In this document: positions 34,494 to 43,615 of the stretch, one piece after another
Position numbering within the stretch: position 1 is the first letter of the stretch
How the letters are laid out: each line of letters starts with the position of its first letter
Assembly (NCBI RefSeq): GCF_000763295.1
Contig: NZ_JRJE01000032.1
Span: forward strand, 1 to 64,000
Length of the DNA: 64,000 nt
Direction of reading: 5' to 3'
DNA from: Thalassospira australica
GTDB lineage: Bacteria > Pseudomonadota > Alphaproteobacteria > Rhodospirillales > Thalassospiraceae
Made by a program: the position numbers and the translations under genes
The notes under the pieces: generated by a model
Told to the model about the DNA's origin: nothing
Seen by the model: the letters and a program-made list of their open reading frames with translations, nothing else
The model's database searches: none

Positions 34494-34934
34494 TTAGCCC
34501 AGCGGATCACGATTTCGCGCATCTTCGTCAAGACGCATCATCATCACATCATCAAGATCGGTATATCCATGCTGGCGATACAGGGGCTGCATGTCATGGG
34601 TTGCCAAAAGCCAGCGTTTCACGCGCCCCAAATCAGGCAGGGCATGAAGCGCATCCAGCATTTTGGCGGCAATACCCAAACGCCGATATGCCGGGTCGAC
34701 AAAAACATCTGCGACATAGGCAATGGCAATCTGGTCACTGACCACACGTGCAAAACCCACCTGACGCCCATCGCAATAGGCCCCAATCGGAAAGGACATC
34801 TCGACGGAACGATCAAATTCGCCACGCGTGCGCCCACCGGCCCAATAGGACTGCGCAATAAAATCATAGCAGTAATCAAGATCAAGCCGCGCCCGATCCG
34901 CACTGATTTCAATGACTTTATCACCGCGATCCAT
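34494..34934 (-). CDS. GNAT family N-acetyltransferase
   Basis: A 146-residue acetyltransferase. The acetyl-CoA site is visible as VADVFVDPAYRRLGIAAKML, followed by WLLATHDMQPLYRQHGYTDLD. The N-terminal SYWAGGRTRGEFDRSVEMS is common to a cytosolic subgroup with unknown small-molecule or protein substrates. ATG 34934 is chosen with GAGGGGG upstream. It lies 27 bases after ubiB and is probably the last gene of a ubiE-ubiB operon. Confidence 0.88.
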   Translation of the reverse strand: MDRGDKVIEISADRARLDLDYCYDFIAQSYWAGGRTRGEFDRSVEMSFPIGAYCDGRQVGFARVVSDQIAIAYVADVFVDPAYRRLGIAAKMLDALHALPDLGRVKRWLLATHDMQPLYRQHGYTDLDDVMMMRLDEDARNRDPLG

Positions 34935-34961
34935 CACTTGAGCCCCCTCAAGATGAGCCGA

Positions 34962-36524
34962 TTATTTCAGGTAAACCGCAACCGCAAGGGCGGCAATCGC
35001 CACCCAAAGAACCAGCGTCTGGCGTGATATGACGCCTTTCTTGCTTTGGCCATTGCCCGATTTTCCCCGCATGGCGGCGATTGTATCGGGATGCAAACGC
35101 AGGCCCTGATCGGTCAGGACCGATGATGCCTGTTCGGCGGCCTCAAGAACACGGGGCAAACGGCGCAACATGGTGCCTGCCTGAAGGGCGGCTTCCTTGA
35201 CCTTGGCTTCCGGACCAAGGTTTTCACGCATCCAGTCTTCGATCAGCGGACGCGACAATTCCCACATATTTTCGTTCGGGCTCAGAATGCGCGAAAGCCC
35301 CTCGGCAACGATCATGGTTTTTTGCAACATCAAAAGTTGCGGCTGGGTTTCCATGCCGAATTGTTCGGTCACCTGAAACAACTGCCCCAAAAGGCGCCCG
35401 ACCGAGATATCGGACAATTCCTTGCCCAAAATCGGTTCGCCAATCGAACGGCAGGCCTGTTGGAAGTTTTCAAGCGACTGGTTGCGCGGAACGTAGCCGG
35501 CTTCAAAATGCACTTCGGCAACACGGTGATAATCACGCGTCAAAAAGCCCAAAAGCATCTCGGCCAGATAAAGACGGGTTTGTTTATCCACCCGCCCCAT
35601 GATGCCAAAATCAACCAGGCTGACCCGCCCGGTTTCATCAACAAAAAGGTTACCCGGATGCATGTCCGCATGGAAAAATCCGTCGCGGAAAACCTGCTGG
35701 AAAAACGCGCCTGCCGCCTTGGACAACAGGTCTGACCGATCAATGCCCATGCGATCAAGCGCTTCGACATTGTCAATCCGAACGCCCTTGACCCGTTCCA
35801 TGGTCATCACGTGTTCGGCGGTACGTTCCCAATCAATCTGCGGGATGTAATAGGTCGGGTCACTGTCAAAATTATCGCGAAATTCCGATGCAGCTGCCGC
35901 TTCGAAACGCAGATCCATCTCAAGATGAACACTGTCTTCAAGCGCCTTGACCGTTTCAATCGGCTTTAGGCGACGCAAGCGCGGCTGGGTCAGTTCGACA
36001 AGTTCGGCGATCCAGTAAAACAGATCCATATCACGTGCAAAGCGCACCTTGATATCGGGGCGCAGCACCTTGACGGCGACCTCGCGCCCATCGGTCGTGG
36101 TGGCAAAATGCACCTGTGCGATGGATGCGGCCGCGACCGGTTCTTCATCGAACACGTCAAACAGCACATCAAACGGCTCGGCCAATTGTTCGGTAATGAT
36201 GCGCTTGGCGATTTTCGCCGAAAACGGCGGCAATCGGTCCTGAAGCGACGACAGGTCGGCTGCCACATCATCGCCGATCAGATCGGATCGGGTCGCCAAA
36301 GTCTGTCCCAGCTTGATAAACGCTGGTCCAAGTTCCTCAAGCGCACGCGCAAGGCGTTTGCCCGGCGGCAAATCGGATCGGCGCGAAAACGGCGCTGTCA
36401 GGCGGGCCAGAAACGCGACAAGCTTGCCGCCTGGCACAAGATCAAGCGGGAACAGGGCATCATACCGCGCAAGCGTGCGCGCCATGGCAAGCAGACGAAA
36501 GCTGTTACGAACGAACCGGATCAT
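34962..36524 (-). CDS. ubiB: UbiB, ABC1-type atypical kinase for ubiquinone synthesis
   Basis: A 520-residue member of the ABC1/ADCK/UbiB family, required for ubiquinone biosynthesis as an atypical kinase/ATPase acting at the membrane. The KxGQ motif (FIKLGQTLATR), the PVAAASIAQVHFA ATP region, the catalytic HADMHPGNLFV and LVDFGIMG are all present. The C-terminus is a single hydrophobic helix (LVLWVAIAALAVAVYL) anchoring it in the inner membrane. The gene follows ubiE by 13 bases, so the two form an operon. Confidence 0.95.
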   Translation of the reverse strand: MIRFVRNSFRLLAMARTLARYDALFPLDLVPGGKLVAFLARLTAPFSRRSDLPPGKRLARALEELGPAFIKLGQTLATRSDLIGDDVAADLSSLQDRLPPFSAKIAKRIITEQLAEPFDVLFDVFDEEPVAAASIAQVHFATTTDGREVAVKVLRPDIKVRFARDMDLFYWIAELVELTQPRLRRLKPIETVKALEDSVHLEMDLRFEAAAASEFRDNFDSDPTYYIPQIDWERTAEHVMTMERVKGVRIDNVEALDRMGIDRSDLLSKAAGAFFQQVFRDGFFHADMHPGNLFVDETGRVSLVDFGIMGRVDKQTRLYLAEMLLGFLTRDYHRVAEVHFEAGYVPRNQSLENFQQACRSIGEPILGKELSDISVGRLLGQLFQVTEQFGMETQPQLLMLQKTMIVAEGLSRILSPNENMWELSRPLIEDWMRENLGPEAKVKEAALQAGTMLRRLPRVLEAAEQASSVLTDQGLRLHPDTIAAMRGKSGNGQSKKGVISRQTLVLWVAIAALAVAVYLK

Positions 36525-36537
36525 GCGTCAAACGCCC

Positions 36538-37311
36538 TCAAATCCGCCAACCGGAATGGATAGCGGCAATCCCGCCCGACAAATTGCGGTACTTCACCCG
36601 CTCGAATCCGGCCGTCCGGATCATGGATGCGAATTTTTCCTGATCGGGGAACTGGCGAATGCTTTCGGCCAGATATTGATACGCTTCGCGATTTCCGGCG
36701 ATAAATCGGCCGATTTCCGGCAACAGCTTGAACGAATAGGTATCGTAAAGCTTGTCAAAGCCCGGAACGATGACCTTGGAAAATTCAAGACACTGGAATT
36801 TCCCGCCCGGACGCAATACACGGAATGCTTCGGAAAGTGCCTCGTCAATGCGCGTCACATTCCGGATGCCAAAGGCGATGGTATAGGCATCAACCGACTG
36901 GTCTGGCAGCGGCAATTTCTGCGCATCGCCGACCGTCCAGTTGATGTTTTGCAAAATCCCGTGATCGGCTGCGCGATCACGCCCGACATGAAGCATTTCG
37001 TAATTGATGTCACAGACGGTAACCGACCCGCCGCCGTTTTTAAGAAAACGAAACGCAATGTCGCCCGTGCCGCCTGCCACATCGAGCAACTTCATGCCCG
37101 GACGTGGTTTAAGCTCGTTGATGAAGCTGTCCTTCCACAAGCGATGCACACCACCGCTCATCAGGTCATTCATCAGGTCGTACTTGGACGCGACAGTGTC
37201 GAAAACCTCGCGCACCATGGATGCCTTCTGGCTTTCGGGAACATCCCGAAACCCGAAGTGGGTTGTGTTTTCGCCGTTTTCGCCCGCGGCAGGGTCTGTA
37301 TTCTTGCTCAT
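36538..37311 (-). CDS. ubiE: Ubiquinone/menaquinone biosynthesis methyltransferase
   Basis: C-methylates the demethylated ring of ubiquinone (and menaquinone) precursors using SAM. The 257-residue protein shows the UbiE signatures [29 protein letters not shown], the SAM site [15 protein letters not shown] and the [16 protein letters not shown] plus [15 protein letters not shown] ending. Start 37311 (MSKNTDPA) gives the usual length; the longer frame runs 20 codons further. The ubiE-ubiB order is common in alphaproteobacteria, often near the origin. Confidence 0.96.
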   Translation of the reverse strand: MSKNTDPAAGENGENTTHFGFRDVPESQKASMVREVFDTVASKYDLMNDLMSGGVHRLWKDSFINELKPRPGMKLLDVAGGTGDIAFRFLKNGGGSVTVCDINYEMLHVGRDRAADHGILQNINWTVGDAQKLPLPDQSVDAYTIAFGIRNVTRIDEALSEAFRVLRPGGKFQCLEFSKVIVPGFDKLYDTYSFKLLPEIGRFIAGNREAYQYLAESIRQFPDQEKFASMIRTAGFERVKYRNLSGGIAAIHSGWRI

Positions 37312-37467
37312 GGCCGGGAAAATAGCGCAGCAATGGTTATCCTGCCAGTGGAAAGCCACAACAAACCGCAAATATCCTGTTGGAAAGGGACAGTTTCTGG
37401 TAAGTCAGTCTGACGCGACAAACCTTTGTCGCCGAACTTAGAGCGACGACAAGAACAGGATGCCCCA

Positions 37468-38112
37468 ATGAGCTGCATGGTCAAAATTTGTGGAATCAAC
37501 AGCGAAGATGCAATGATTGCCGCCATGAGTGCCGGGGCAGATGCGCTTGGCTATGTGTTTTTCCCACCCAGCCCGCGCCACATTTCGCTCAACGGGGCCA
37601 AAACCCTGACCGAACGCGTCCCCAACAGCATCTATAAGGTCGGGCTTTTCGTCGAAGCCGGGGACGAAGCACTGGAAAACGCGATTGAGGCCGGCAACCT
37701 TGATGTCATTCAGCTTCATGGCAAGGAAAGCCCCCAACGCGTGGCAGAGGTCAAGGAACGCTTTGGCCTGAAGGTCATGAAGGCCATCTCGGTCAGCACC
37801 GCAACCGACATCGAAAACGCCAAGGCGCACTACGATGGCATTGCTGACTTCCTGCTGTTTGATGCCAAACCGCCCAAGGACAGCATTCTGCCCGGCGGCA
37901 ATGCCGTGTCCTTTGACTGGACGCTTCTGACCGGCCAGAATTTCAAAAGCAACTGGATGCTGGCAGGCGGTCTTGATCCCGAAAACGTGGCCGAGGCGGC
38001 GAGAATTTCCGGCGCGCCATGGGTCGATGTTTCTTCGGGTGTCGAACGCACAAAGGGCGTTAAGGATGCGCGCAAGATTGCCGCTTTCATTCAGGCAGCC
38101 AAAGGCTACTGA
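37468..38112 (+). CDS. trpF: Phosphoribosylanthranilate isomerase
   Basis: Third step of tryptophan synthesis: converts N-(5-phosphoribosyl)anthranilate to the carboxyphenylamino-deoxyribulose phosphate. The 214-residue TIM barrel begins VKICGINSED, has the general base in KICG, the GYVFFPPSPRHI loop, DVIQLHGKE and the ends LAGGLDPENV and DVSSGVE. It is divergent from ubiE. The next gene is a potassium channel, so trpF is not directly joined to trpB/trpA here. Confidence 0.95.
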   Translation: MSCMVKICGINSEDAMIAAMSAGADALGYVFFPPSPRHISLNGAKTLTERVPNSIYKVGLFVEAGDEALENAIEAGNLDVIQLHGKESPQRVAEVKERFGLKVMKAISVSTATDIENAKAHYDGIADFLLFDAKPPKDSILPGGNAVSFDWTLLTGQNFKSNWMLAGGLDPENVAEAARISGAPWVDVSSGVERTKGVKDARKIAAFIQAAKGY

Positions 38113-38208
38113 CCACGAGGCACTCGTGGTTTAACCTTTTCTGAAATGATTGGCGTAAAACTCTCCGGGCAATCGTGTGCTCCATTGCCCGGACAGAGAA
38201 CCCACGCC

Positions 38209-39201
38209 ATGAAACCGACCCTGCGTTCCAAAACACAGAAACTTCTGCACGGCGTGGACCGGGAGTCACGATTTTCCGTTCTCGTTCATCTGGTTTTGGC
38301 CAGCACCATCATCATCAATGTTGTCTCGGTCATCTTCGATTCGGTCGAGGCACTTGCAGATCGCTATTATCTGATATTTGCCGCGATCGAGATCATCTGC
38401 ACCCTGATTTTCGCTGTGGAGTACGGCCTGCGTGTTTGGTCGGCCCCTGATGATCCGCGCTTCGAAGGCCGGTTTTCACGCCTGCGCTATATGCTGACCC
38501 CCATGGCGCTGATCGACCTGATTGCGATCCTGCCAATCTTCCTGTGGTTCTTCACCAGCATTGATCTGCGCTTTATCCGGATCATCCGGTTGCTGCGTCT
38601 TTTGAAATTCACCCGTTATTCCACCGGGCTCGAATTGATGTTGATGGTCTTTCGTCAGCAACTTGGTGTCTTTGGCGCGGCCAGTGCGGCATTGGCCTGC
38701 ATGCTGGTATTCAGCGCCGGGGCAATTTATATCGCCGAACACGAAGCCCAACCTGATAAATTCGGCAATCTGTTGGATGCACTGTATTGGAGCGTCATTA
38801 CCCTTGCCACCGTCGGCTATGGGGATGTTGTTCCCGTCACCCCCTTTGGCAAGTTTTTGGCCAGTGTCATCTCGCTGACCGGTATTGGCATTGTTGCGGT
38901 TCCGGCCGGTATTCTGGCATCGGCCTTTAACGCCGAACTGCGCCGCCGGGAATCCGAATATCGTCATCAGGCAACCCGCCAGCTTCTGGGCAAACGCCTG
39001 ACCGAGCGGGTGCGCCACAAATTGCGCTCCCATCAGGAAGAACTGGGCATCAGCGAAGAACAGGCGCAATCGATCATCGAAGACATTCGCGACGTTCATC
39101 GCAATGCCGGGGACGAGGTCCTGACCTGTCCGCACTGTAATCAGCCCCTTCATCTTGAACTGCGCGATACAGAAACCACACCCCCGCCGCAAAAGTCTTG
39201 A
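38209..39201 (+). CDS. Voltage-sensor potassium channel (Kv-type) with C-terminal zinc-ribbon-like motif
   Basis: A 330-residue six-helix channel of the ion_trans family. S4 carries regularly spaced arginines (RFIRIIRLLRLLKFTR), and the pore has the potassium filter TVGYGD at 201-206. The cytosolic tail is long and charged (about 245-300, likely coiled coil) and ends with CPHC at 307-310, a half zinc-ribbon that is uncommon in this family. ATG 38209 is used; the longer frame starts at 38146. It may modulate membrane potential; gating and role are not known. Confidence 0.88.
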   Translation: MKPTLRSKTQKLLHGVDRESRFSVLVHLVLASTIIINVVSVIFDSVEALADRYYLIFAAIEIICTLIFAVEYGLRVWSAPDDPRFEGRFSRLRYMLTPMALIDLIAILPIFLWFFTSIDLRFIRIIRLLRLLKFTRYSTGLELMLMVFRQQLGVFGAASAALACMLVFSAGAIYIAEHEAQPDKFGNLLDALYWSVITLATVGYGDVVPVTPFGKFLASVISLTGIGIVAVPAGILASAFNAELRRRESEYRHQATRQLLGKRLTERVRHKLRSHQEELGISEEQAQSIIEDIRDVHRNAGDEVLTCPHCNQPLHLELRDTETTPPPQKS

Positions 39202-39232
39202 CGCCCGTCTTTATTGCGCACATGGTTGGAGC

Positions 39233-39292
39233 ATGAAAACACACAGCATGAACCCGACCCGGATTTCCAATCGTTGGTGGTGGCTCGCTTAA
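39233..39292 (+). CDS. trpL: trp operon leader peptide
   Basis: A 19-codon open frame, MKTHSMNPTRISNRWWWLA, with GGAG upstream and three consecutive Trp codons near its end. It is followed by competing hairpins and by trpE(G), so it is a classical attenuation leader: low charged tRNA-Trp stalls the ribosome at the Trp codons and favours the antiterminator. Confidence 0.93.
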   Translation: MKTHSMNPTRISNRWWWLA

Positions 39293-39358
39293 GCGGGCGG
39301 CCAAAATCATGCCCTAAACATACCGGCCGCCTCATTCTTGCAGGCGGCTTTGTGTTTT
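39293..39358 (+). promoter_or_regulatory. Attenuator of trpE(G)
   Basis: GGCGGCC (39296-39302) can pair with GGCCGCC (39325-39331) as antiterminator; alternatively GCCGCCT (39326-39332) pairs with AGGCGGC (39342-39348), followed by TTTGTGTTTT, as terminator. The two are mutually exclusive. Confidence 0.85.
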
Positions 39359-39426
39359 CAGACTTTCCTTTCCCCTGATGATCACATGGCTCCTGCGGCA
39401 AATGGCCCCAGACAGGAGTAAAAAAC

Positions 39427-41676
39427 GTGACGACCCCACATCAGCAAACCGGCATTTCCGAAGACATCAGCGAGTATCGCTACACCACCGATGGCGGTGT
39501 GTCGGTCTTTCGCCGCATGTCGAAAATTGCCTATGAAGATGCCACCGAAGGCCTGATCGACGCCCTGGATCAGACCAAGGGCGTTTTGCTGTCATCAAGC
39601 TATGAATTCCCGGGTCGCTATTCACGTTGGGATATGGGGTTTGATGCCCCGCCGCTTGAAATCGTCGGACGCGAACGGGGTTTCTCGGTTCGTGCGCTAA
39701 ATGATCGCGGACGGGTCTTGCTGGATACCATCTCCGATGCCCTGGGCAATCACCCGCATGTCGAAAGCCTGACCGACGGCGAAGACGGGCTTTATGGTGT
39801 GGTCAAAAAACCCGCCTCCTGGTTCCCCGAAGAGGAACGCAGCCAACAACCCAGCCTGTTTTCCGTGGTGCGTGCGCTCCGCGATCTGTTCGGGCACACC
39901 GGCGATGAACGCCTTGGGCTGTATGGCGCGTTTGGCTATGACATCGCCCTTCATTTTGAACAAATCAGCCTGACCCAGGACCGCCCGTCTGACCATAAGG
40001 ACGTCCATCTGTTCCTGCCCGATCAACTGGTCACAGTCGATCACGCCTCACGCGTTGCCACCAAAATCGAATATGAATTCACCACCGAGGATGGCCAAAG
40101 CACCCTTGGACTGGAGCGTGTATCACAGCCCCACCCGCCGTCACGCGGCAACAATGCCGTTGTGCAGAACGACATGAACACCGGCGAATACGCCAAAATT
40201 GTTGAAGACACCAAGCCGCGCTTTGCCCGTGGCGAGCTGTTTGAAGTCGTCCCCAGCCGCGTTTTCCGCACCCCTTGCGCCACCGCCCCGTCAGAAATTT
40301 TCCGCCGCCTGAAACGCCGCAATCCGGCCCCTTATGGCTTTTTGATCAACCTTGGCGATGGCGAACATCTGATCGGTGCATCACCGGAAATGTATGTCCG
40401 GGTCAAGGGACAGCGCATTGAAACCTGCCCGATCTCGGGAACGATTGCGCGCGGGCGCGATGCCATCGAGGACGCCGAAAACATCCGCACACTTCTGAAT
40501 TCAACCAAGGACGAGTCGGAACTGACCATGTGCACCGATGTCGATCGCAACGACAAGGCCCGCGTTTGCAAACCCGGCAGCATCCGCATTCTTGGCCGCC
40601 GTCAGATCGAAATGTATTCGCGCCTGATCCATACGGTCGATCACGTCGAAGGCCGCCTGCGCGACGGATTTGATGCGCTGGATGCCTTTCTGACCCATTG
40701 CTGGGCGGTGACGGTCACCGGCGCACCCAAACGGGCCGCCATGCAACATATCGAGGCCGTCGAACGCAGTTCCCGTGCATGGTATGGCGGGGCCATCGGT
40801 GCGGTTCTGTGCAATGGCGACCTCAATACCGGCCTGACCCTGCGCACTGTGCGCCTGAAACAGGGTGTCGCCGAAGTCCGCGCCGGTGCAACCCTTCTTT
40901 ATGATAGCGAATCTGATGCCGAAGAAGCCGAAACTGTGCTGAAGGCATCGGCAATGATTGATGCCGTCACCCGCGATGCCAAGGATGATGTTGCCATCGA
41001 TCCGGCAAGCTCCGGGGTGGGCAAACGCGTCCTTCTGATCGATCACGAAGACAGCTTTGTGCAAAACCTTGCCAGCTACATCCGCGCAACCGGGGCCGAA
41101 ACCCTGACGCTCCGTCCGGGTTTCCCCGATGAAGCCCTTGAGGATTTCAAACCTGATCTTGTGTTTCTCTCGCCCGGTCCCGGTCGCCCCGATGATTATC
41201 ACCTGCGCGACAGCATCGAACGTGCGCTGGCCGCGGGACTGCCCGTATTCGGGGTCTGTCTGGGCTTGCAGGGGATTGTTGAATTTTTCGGCGGATCGCT
41301 TGGTCAGCTTGTCACACCGATGCATGGCAAACCGTCAAAGGTGAAACTTGATACAACCGACCCACTGTTTGAAGGCCTGCCGGGCGACATTGTTGTTGGC
41401 CGCTATCATTCCCTTTTTGCCAAGGCCACCGAAATGCCTGCTGACCTCAAGGTGACCGCACGCAGCGATGATGGTGTGATCATGGGCATTCGTCACAGCA
41501 GTCTGCCGATCAGTGCGGTACAATTCCATCCGGAAAGCTTGCTCACCCTGCAAGGGGACGTCGGCATGCGCATGATCGCCAACCTTTTGCGCAATCCGCA
41601 TGGCCGCGTCCCGGACCAGGACGACGCGACCGATGACAAAGACACAACCGGCCCAACCGACATAAAGGCCGCCTGA
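39427..41676 (+). CDS. trpE(G): Fused anthranilate synthase TrpE(G)
   Basis: Makes anthranilate from chorismate and glutamine in one 749-residue polypeptide. The N-terminal about 520 residues are the chorismate-binding TrpE part (DRNDKARVC, WYGGAIGAV, AGATLLYDSESDAEE). After a linker near residue 525-540 comes the TrpG glutaminase, with VLLIDHEDSF, the nucleophile cysteine in GVCLGLQGI, and the histidine/glutamate pair in AVQFHPES. Single-chain TrpE(G) is known from rhizobia and Azospirillum and is regulated by attenuation there, as the upstream leader suggests here. GTG start at 39427 with AGGAG upstream. A strong terminator follows. Confidence 0.96.
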   Translation: MTTPHQQTGISEDISEYRYTTDGGVSVFRRMSKIAYEDATEGLIDALDQTKGVLLSSSYEFPGRYSRWDMGFDAPPLEIVGRERGFSVRALNDRGRVLLDTISDALGNHPHVESLTDGEDGLYGVVKKPASWFPEEERSQQPSLFSVVRALRDLFGHTGDERLGLYGAFGYDIALHFEQISLTQDRPSDHKDVHLFLPDQLVTVDHASRVATKIEYEFTTEDGQSTLGLERVSQPHPPSRGNNAVVQNDMNTGEYAKIVEDTKPRFARGELFEVVPSRVFRTPCATAPSEIFRRLKRRNPAPYGFLINLGDGEHLIGASPEMYVRVKGQRIETCPISGTIARGRDAIEDAENIRTLLNSTKDESELTMCTDVDRNDKARVCKPGSIRILGRRQIEMYSRLIHTVDHVEGRLRDGFDALDAFLTHCWAVTVTGAPKRAAMQHIEAVERSSRAWYGGAIGAVLCNGDLNTGLTLRTVRLKQGVAEVRAGATLLYDSESDAEEAETVLKASAMIDAVTRDAKDDVAIDPASSGVGKRVLLIDHEDSFVQNLASYIRATGAETLTLRPGFPDEALEDFKPDLVFLSPGPGRPDDYHLRDSIERALAAGLPVFGVCLGLQGIVEFFGGSLGQLVTPMHGKPSKVKLDTTDPLFEGLPGDIVVGRYHSLFAKATEMPADLKVTARSDDGVIMGIRHSSLPISAVQFHPESLLTLQGDVGMRMIANLLRNPHGRVPDQDDATDDKDTTGPTDIKAA

Positions 41677-41755
41677 ATGTAACAAACACCACGCCCTGAT
41701 CTGTGCCGTGCCAATCCCCCCCTGCAAACCGGCACCAACGCACAGATCAAACACA

Positions 41756-41798
41756 GCAACGGCCGCGCCCCTCCCTCGCGGCCGTTGCTTTTCTTTTT
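41756..41798 (+). terminator. Intrinsic terminator of trpE(G)
   Basis: GCAACGGCCGCG (41756-41767) pairs perfectly with CGCGGCCGTTGC (41777-41788), then TTTTCTTTTT. Confidence 0.92.
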
Positions 41799-41815
41799 GG
41801 GCTGTCACACACCCC

Positions 41816-42565
41816 TCAGGCAACGAGTGCCTTGGTATCCGCACCGGCAAGTATCCGGATGGGGCTTTCAGGATCGGTTGCGGCCTGCCAGACAGCATCA
41901 ACAACATCTTCAACTTTGGTCACCAAACCATCCGAAGATTGCTCAAGCTTGGCAAAAACCTTGGTAACGTGGTCCTGATAGGCTTCCGGAAAACCACCTT
42001 CTTTTTGAATGCGCGATTTCGCCGTGGCACCAAACGGTGTTTCCGGTGCACGCCCCGGCACGACCAACCGCGCGCGAACACCAAACGGCTTAAGTTCAAG
42101 TGCCAGTGTCTCGGTAAAATGATTTACCGCTGCCTTGCTTGCCCCATAGATCGACAGCAGGTCCATCGGCACCAAGGCGGTTGTCGACGACACATTGATA
42201 ACCACGCCCGATCCCCGGGCGCGAAACTGCGGCAGGACCTCGCGGGTCATTGCCATTGTGCCAAATGTGTTGGTTTCAAAAATCGTCCGGATGACGTCAT
42301 CGGACGTCCCTTCCAGCGCATTAAGCCACCCAATCCCTGCATTATTGACCAGCACATCAATCTTTCCCGCCGCTGCGACGGCGCGTCCGATGCTGTCCTC
42401 GTCCGTCACATCAAGGGGTAAAACAAGAAGGTGATCTGACGTGGGAAAAATATCCTCACGCGGGGTGCGCATGGTTGCAACCACCCGCCAGCCACGGTCT
42501 AGAAAGGCGCACGCAATCGCATGCCCAAACCCTGAAGAACATCCGGTGATCATCACACTATTCAT
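41816..42565 (-). CDS. Short-chain dehydrogenase/reductase
   Basis: A 249-residue classical SDR. The cofactor motif TGCSSGFGHAIA is near residues 7-18, NNAG follows, and the catalytic Ser-Tyr-Lys are in NVSSTTALV and YGASKAAV. The Arg in RGWRVVATMR suggests NADPH use. Substrate unknown. It diverges from an AraC regulator at 42666, with 100 bases between, so that protein may control it. Confidence 0.9.
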   Translation of the reverse strand: MNSVMITGCSSGFGHAIACAFLDRGWRVVATMRTPREDIFPTSDHLLVLPLDVTDEDSIGRAVAAAGKIDVLVNNAGIGWLNALEGTSDDVIRTIFETNTFGTMAMTREVLPQFRARGSGVVINVSSTTALVPMDLLSIYGASKAAVNHFTETLALELKPFGVRARLVVPGRAPETPFGATAKSRIQKEGGFPEAYQDHVTKVFAKLEQSSDGLVTKVEDVVDAVWQAATDPESPIRILAGADTKALVA

Positions 42566-42623
42566 ATCGGTGCCTCATTTTCGTAAATGGAATGGGCACA
42601 TCCTAGACGGCAAGATCTGTACG

Positions 42624-42649
42624 CACTATAATCAGAAGTCCACTATAAT
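42624..42649. promoter_or_regulatory. Direct repeat between SDR and AraC genes
   Basis: Two copies of CACTATAAT (42624-42632 and 42641-42649) are spaced by 17 bases start to start. Each contains TATAAT, so they may be -10 elements, or direct-repeat sites for the AraC protein. Confidence 0.45.
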
Positions 42650-42665
42650 TTAGTCAGAGTACTGT

Positions 42666-43592
42666 TTGTCCGATCCGCTCGCCGAAATGATCGCACTTCT
42701 TCAACCAAGTGCCCGCCATTCGAAACAGGTCAATGCATCTGGCGTATGGCGCGTCCAGCGAAGTGAAGTCGGCCAAGCTTTTTACTGCATGGTCCTTGCC
42801 GGACAATGCAAACTCGACGTCGATGGTCCTGACTCGATTGATCTTGGTGACGGGGATTTTGTTCTTATTCCGGCGGCCTATGATTTTGCCATGTCGAGCC
42901 GCACCCCGCCCGCCCCTGACGGTCTGCAAACGCAGCCGGTCCTTCAACCAGATGCCACAGTGCGCCTTGGGCAAGCTGCCGATGAACCAGACGTCCGGCT
43001 TCTGATCGGCTATTGCCATTTTGGTGCGCCAGATGCGGAATTGCTGATTTCTTTATTGCCGGACTTTTTTGTCGTTCGCAAAGAACGACGCCTTGAAAAC
43101 CTTGCAAAACTGGTGCGCGACGAAGCCTTGTCAGAACGCCCGGCACGGGATGTTGTGCTCGATCACCTGCTGCAGGTGTTGCTGATTGAAACCGTGCGCT
43201 CGGCCGGTGAAACCAGCGACGGCAAAGGGCTGGTTAAAGGGCTTTCAGATCCTAAAATTGCCCGCGCTCTGCGCCAAATCCACGACGCACCACAGACCGC
43301 CTGGACGGTTGCCGATCTTGCACGGGCCGCAGGGATGTCGCGTTCCGCCTTTTTCACGAAGTTCAATCGCAAACTGGGTTTGGCACCGATGGAATACATC
43401 CTCAATTGGCGGATAACGCTGGCCAAATCCATGCTTCGGCAGCGGCAATATAGTATTGCGGAAATTGCCGAAAAGATCGGCTATGGATCGACCAGCGCGT
43501 TTAGTGTCGCCTTCTCACGCAGGGTCGGACAGCCACCTGCCCGATTTGCACATCAACAGCTCGAACAAGCCAACCGCTTGCCGTTTACCTGA
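42666..43592 (+). CDS. AraC family transcriptional regulator (cupin type)
   Basis: A 308-residue regulator. An N-terminal cupin-like effector domain (MSDPLAEMIALLQP to about 180) precedes the AraC DNA-binding domain: WTVADLARAAGMSRSAFFTKFNRKLG and the signature IAEIAEKIGYGSTSAFSVAFSR. TTG start at 42666 gives the family-typical N-terminus. Regulators of this kind often sit divergently beside the oxidoreductase gene they control, as here. Effector unknown. Confidence 0.9.
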   Translation: MSDPLAEMIALLQPSARHSKQVNASGVWRVQRSEVGQAFYCMVLAGQCKLDVDGPDSIDLGDGDFVLIPAAYDFAMSSRTPPAPDGLQTQPVLQPDATVRLGQAADEPDVRLLIGYCHFGAPDAELLISLLPDFFVVRKERRLENLAKLVRDEALSERPARDVVLDHLLQVLLIETVRSAGETSDGKGLVKGLSDPKIARALRQIHDAPQTAWTVADLARAAGMSRSAFFTKFNRKLGLAPMEYILNWRITLAKSMLRQRQYSIAEIAEKIGYGSTSAFSVAFSRRVGQPPARFAHQQLEQANRLPFT

Positions 43593-43615
43593 TAAATGCC
43601 ATCGCAAAAGCGCGC

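Noticed and set aside
40501-41325. A 274-codon minus-strand open frame
   Set aside because: It is antisense to trpE(G) and shows no family features.
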